Of a DNA stretch of 9,307 nt, positions 7,172 through 9,307 are shown one piece after another. Made by a program: the position numbers and the translations under genes. This DNA is from Steroidobacteraceae bacterium (GTDB taxonomy: Bacteria; Pseudomonadota; Gammaproteobacteria; Steroidobacterales; Steroidobacteraceae). The first letter of the stretch is position 1. Each line of letters begins with the position of its first letter. A model generated the notes under the pieces. The model saw nothing but the letters and a program-made list of their open reading frames with translations, was not told the DNA's origin and ran no database searches. The stretch is from the NCBI GenBank assembly GCA_013044085.1, contig JABEVI010000273.1, positions 1 through 9,307 on the forward strand, read 5' to 3'.

Positions 7172-7209
7172 GCCGTCGGCTACCTCATCCCCTCAAGCGA
7201 GGACCTCGA
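7172..7209 (-). other. 38-bp rpoC-hutD spacer without a recognisable terminator
   Basis: On the minus strand the spacer holds only very short complementary words (CGAG-GTC-CTCG and CCTC-GCTT-GAGG) and the presumed hutD ribosome site. No U-run follows either, so it does not look like an intrinsic terminator. It is also short for a full promoter, although one could lie inside the end of rpoC. Read-through from the RNA polymerase operon into hutD-putA is therefore plausible. Confidence 0.5.
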
Positions 7210-9307
7210 TCATTCCGCCGCTTCGGTGTCTCCCGCGGGCACCGTCTCTTCGCTTTCGCTGATCCCGCCGCCGACATCCATGAAGTTGCGCCGTCGCGAA
7301 TCGTCGCTCGCCCGGCGCCGGCGCGCGTGATACGCAAACCCCGTGCCCGCCGGGATCAATCGTCCGACGATCACATTTTCCTTCAAACCACGCAGATCGT
7401 CCTTCAAGCCGCGAACCGCGGCCTCGGTGAGCACCCGGGTGGTCTCTTGGAAGGATGCCGCGGAAATGAACGACTCGGTCGCCAGTGAGGCCTTCGTGAT
7501 GCCGAGCAACAACGGCTCCCAGGTCGACTGGTTCTTGCCCTCGTTCTTTTGCTTCGCAATCACGTCCAGCAAGCGCCCGCGATCCATCTGTTCGCCCCGC
7601 AGCAGCGCCGAGTCACCCGTGTCCAGGACCTCGATTTTGCGCAGCATCTGGCGGACGATCACTTCGATGTGCTTGTCGTTGATCTTCACGCCCTGGAGAC
7701 GGTATACGTCCTGAATCTCACGCACCAGATAGTTGGCGAGCGCCTCCACGCCCTGCAGGCGCAGAATATCGTGCGGGTTCGGCTCGCCGTCGGCGATCAC
7801 CTCGCCCTTTTCGACCTGTTCGCCCTCGAACACGTTCAGGTGGCGCCACTTCGGGATCAGTTCCTCGTACTTGTCCGTCTGCTCATTGGTGATGATCAGC
7901 CGTCGCTTGCCCTTCGTTTCCTTGCCGAAGCTCACCGTGCCACTGCGCTCGGCGAGAATCGCCGAATCCTTCGGCTTGCGGGCTTCGAACAGATCCGCGA
8001 CACGCGGCAGACCGCCGGTGATGTCGCGGGTCTTCGAGGACTCCTGCGGGATGCGCGCGATGATGTCGCCGACCGACACCTTCGCGCCGTCCTCCAGGCT
8101 GACGATCGCGCCGGCCGGCAGCGCATAGACCGCCGGAATATCGGTGTTCGCGAACGTAACCTCCTTGCCCTTCGCGTTCGTCAGGCGCACGACCGGACGC
8201 AGATCCTTGCCGCCGGATCCGCGTTGCTTCGGATCGAGGACCACCGTACTCGTCAGTCCTGTGACATCGTCGACCTGAGTCGTCACGGTGATGCCGTCGA
8301 CGAAGTCCTGGAATTTGATCATGCCGGCCACTTCGGTGACCACCGGATGGGTGTGCGGATCCCAGTTGGCCACCGACTGCCCGGCGGCAACCATGTCGCC
8401 GTCGTCGATCGTGATGGTCGCGCCGTACGGGATCTTATAACGTTCGCGCTCGCGCCCGAATTCGTCGACGACACCGAGCTCGCCGGAACGCGACACCGCG
8501 ACGAGATGGCCCCTCTCGTGACGCACCGTCTTGATGTTGTGAAGGCGGATGAGACCCTTCGACTTGACCTCGACGCCATTGGCGGCGGCGGCCCGCGACG
8601 CGGCTCCACCGACGTGGAAGGTGCGCATCGTCAGCTGCGTGCCCGGCTCGCCGATCGACTGCGCGGCGATCACGCCGACCGCTTCGCCGATATTGATGCG
8701 GTGTCCACGGCCCAGGTCGCGTCCATAGCACTGCGAGCAGACGCCGTAACGCGTATCGCACGTGATGGGCGAACGCACCATCACCTGGTCGATGCCCATC
8801 TTCTCGAGGAGCTTGACGAGCTTCTCGTCGATCAACACTCCCGCCTTGACCAGAACCTCGCCGCTCGAGGCAACCACCACGTCGTGCGCGGCAACGCGCC
8901 CCAGCACGCGCTCGCCGAGTCCCTCGACGACATCGCCGCCCTCGACGATCGGCGTGATCGACAGGCCGTTCGTCGTGCCGCAATCGATCTCGGTGACCAC
9001 CAGGTCCTGCGCCACATCGACGAGCCGGCGGGTCAAGTACCCGGAGTTCGCGGTCTTGAGGGCCGTGTCCGCGAGTCCTTTGCGCGCGCCGTGAGTCGAG
9101 ATGAAGTACTGCAGGACGTTCAGTCCTTCACGGAAGTTTGCGGTGATCGGCGTCTCGATAATAGAGCCGTCGGGCTTGGCCATCAGGCCGCGCATACCGG
9201 CGAGCTGACGGATCTGCGCCGCCGATCCGCGGGCGCCGGAATCGGCCATCATGAAGATCGAGTTGAACGATTTCTGGCGGACCTTGTTGCCCTTCGCATC
9301 GGCGACC
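7210..9307 (-). CDS. rpoC: DNA-directed RNA polymerase subunit beta' (C-terminal part; N-terminus beyond right edge)
   Basis: This is the last 698 codons of the beta' subunit of RNA polymerase; the frame is open through the right edge (VADAKGNKVRQKSFNSIF precedes the first internal Met at 9252). Landmarks in order, numbered from the first visible codon, are as follows. The F-loop region is ADSGARGSAAQIRQLAGMRG (21-40). The bridge helix includes ARKGLADTALKTANSGYLTR, and the zinc-site cysteines lie in DCGT (109) and CDTRYGVCSQC (183, 190, 193). The trigger-loop helix is GTQLTMRTFHVGGAASR. A long insertion of about 190 residues follows, equivalent to the SI3 insert of gammaproteobacteria. The trigger loop then resumes at ITGGLPRVADLFEARKPKD. 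Near the end are FISAASFQETTRVLTEAA and GLKENVIVGRLIPAGTGFAY. The acidic tail ends in GDTEAAE. Every catalytic landmark is intact. rpoB should lie just beyond the right edge. The next gene is hutD rather than rpsL. Confidence 0.99.
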   Translation of the reverse strand, partial: VADAKGNKVRQKSFNSIFMMADSGARGSAAQIRQLAGMRGLMAKPDGSIIETPITANFREGLNVLQYFISTHGARKGLADTALKTANSGYLTRRLVDVAQDLVVTEIDCGTTNGLSITPIVEGGDVVEGLGERVLGRVAAHDVVVASSGEVLVKAGVLIDEKLVKLLEKMGIDQVMVRSPITCDTRYGVCSQCYGRDLGRGHRINIGEAVGVIAAQSIGEPGTQLTMRTFHVGGAASRAAAANGVEVKSKGLIRLHNIKTVRHERGHLVAVSRSGELGVVDEFGRERERYKIPYGATITIDDGDMVAAGQSVANWDPHTHPVVTEVAGMIKFQDFVDGITVTTQVDDVTGLTSTVVLDPKQRGSGGKDLRPVVRLTNAKGKEVTFANTDIPAVYALPAGAIVSLEDGAKVSVGDIIARIPQESSKTRDITGGLPRVADLFEARKPKDSAILAERSGTVSFGKETKGKRRLIITNEQTDKYEELIPKWRHLNVFEGEQVEKGEVIADGEPNPHDILRLQGVEALANYLVREIQDVYRLQGVKINDKHIEVIVRQMLRKIEVLDTGDSALLRGEQMDRGRLLDVIAKQKNEGKNQSTWEPLLLGITKASLATESFISAASFQETTRVLTEAAVRGLKDDLRGLKENVIVGRLIPAGTGFAYHARRRRASDDSRRRNFMDVGGGISESEETVPAGDTEAAE

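Noticed and set aside
1..9307. CRISPR array, tRNA/rRNA, transposase, integrase or attachment site
   Set aside because: No repeat-spacer pattern, structural RNA signature, transposase frame or flanking terminal repeats were seen. The window reads as ordinary chromosomal genes.

Overview
The window is high-GC DNA (roughly two thirds G+C by eye) from a proteobacterium, most likely a gammaproteobacterium. The RpoC fragment has the gammaproteobacterial layout, including a long insertion inside the trigger loop. The sigma/FecR/receptor set resembles those common in Xanthomonadales- and Steroidobacter-like bacteria. The order-level placement is an impression from sequence style, not a database result. 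All six genes lie on the minus strand, so they are transcribed from right to left. Coding is nearly continuous: the only gaps are 38 bp (7172-7209) and 163 bp (3255-3417).

In transcription order, the first gene (9307-7210) is the C-terminal half of rpoC, the RNA polymerase beta' subunit, cut by the right edge. After 38 bp without a clear terminator come a HutD/Ves-family cupin-like gene (7171-6560) and putA (6567-3418). These two overlap by 8 bp. PutA is the bifunctional enzyme that oxidises proline to glutamate, in the shorter form without the DNA-binding repressor domain. In many gammaproteobacteria rpoC is followed by rpsL-rpsG-fusA, so a proline-catabolic pair here is a notable arrangement.

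After the 163-bp gap comes a cell-surface-signalling cassette. It consists of an ECF sigma factor (3254-2649), a FecR-type membrane anti-sigma regulator (2652-1654) joined to it by an ATGA overlap, and a TonB-dependent receptor (1700 to beyond position 1). The receptor starts inside the end of the FecR gene and is cut by the left edge. It carries an N-terminal STN signalling domain, and the FecR-like protein ends in an STN-like module of its own. The expected logic, inferred from Fec/Fox/Pup-type systems, is that ligand binding at the outer membrane is passed through STN to FecR and on to the sigma factor, which then transcribes the transport genes. The ligand cannot be read from the sequence.

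I do not see an undescribed defence or mobile system. The points worth a second look are the placement of hutD-putA directly behind rpoC, the paired STN modules and tight overlaps of the signalling operon, and the A-tract and inverted-repeat gap in front of the sigma gene.
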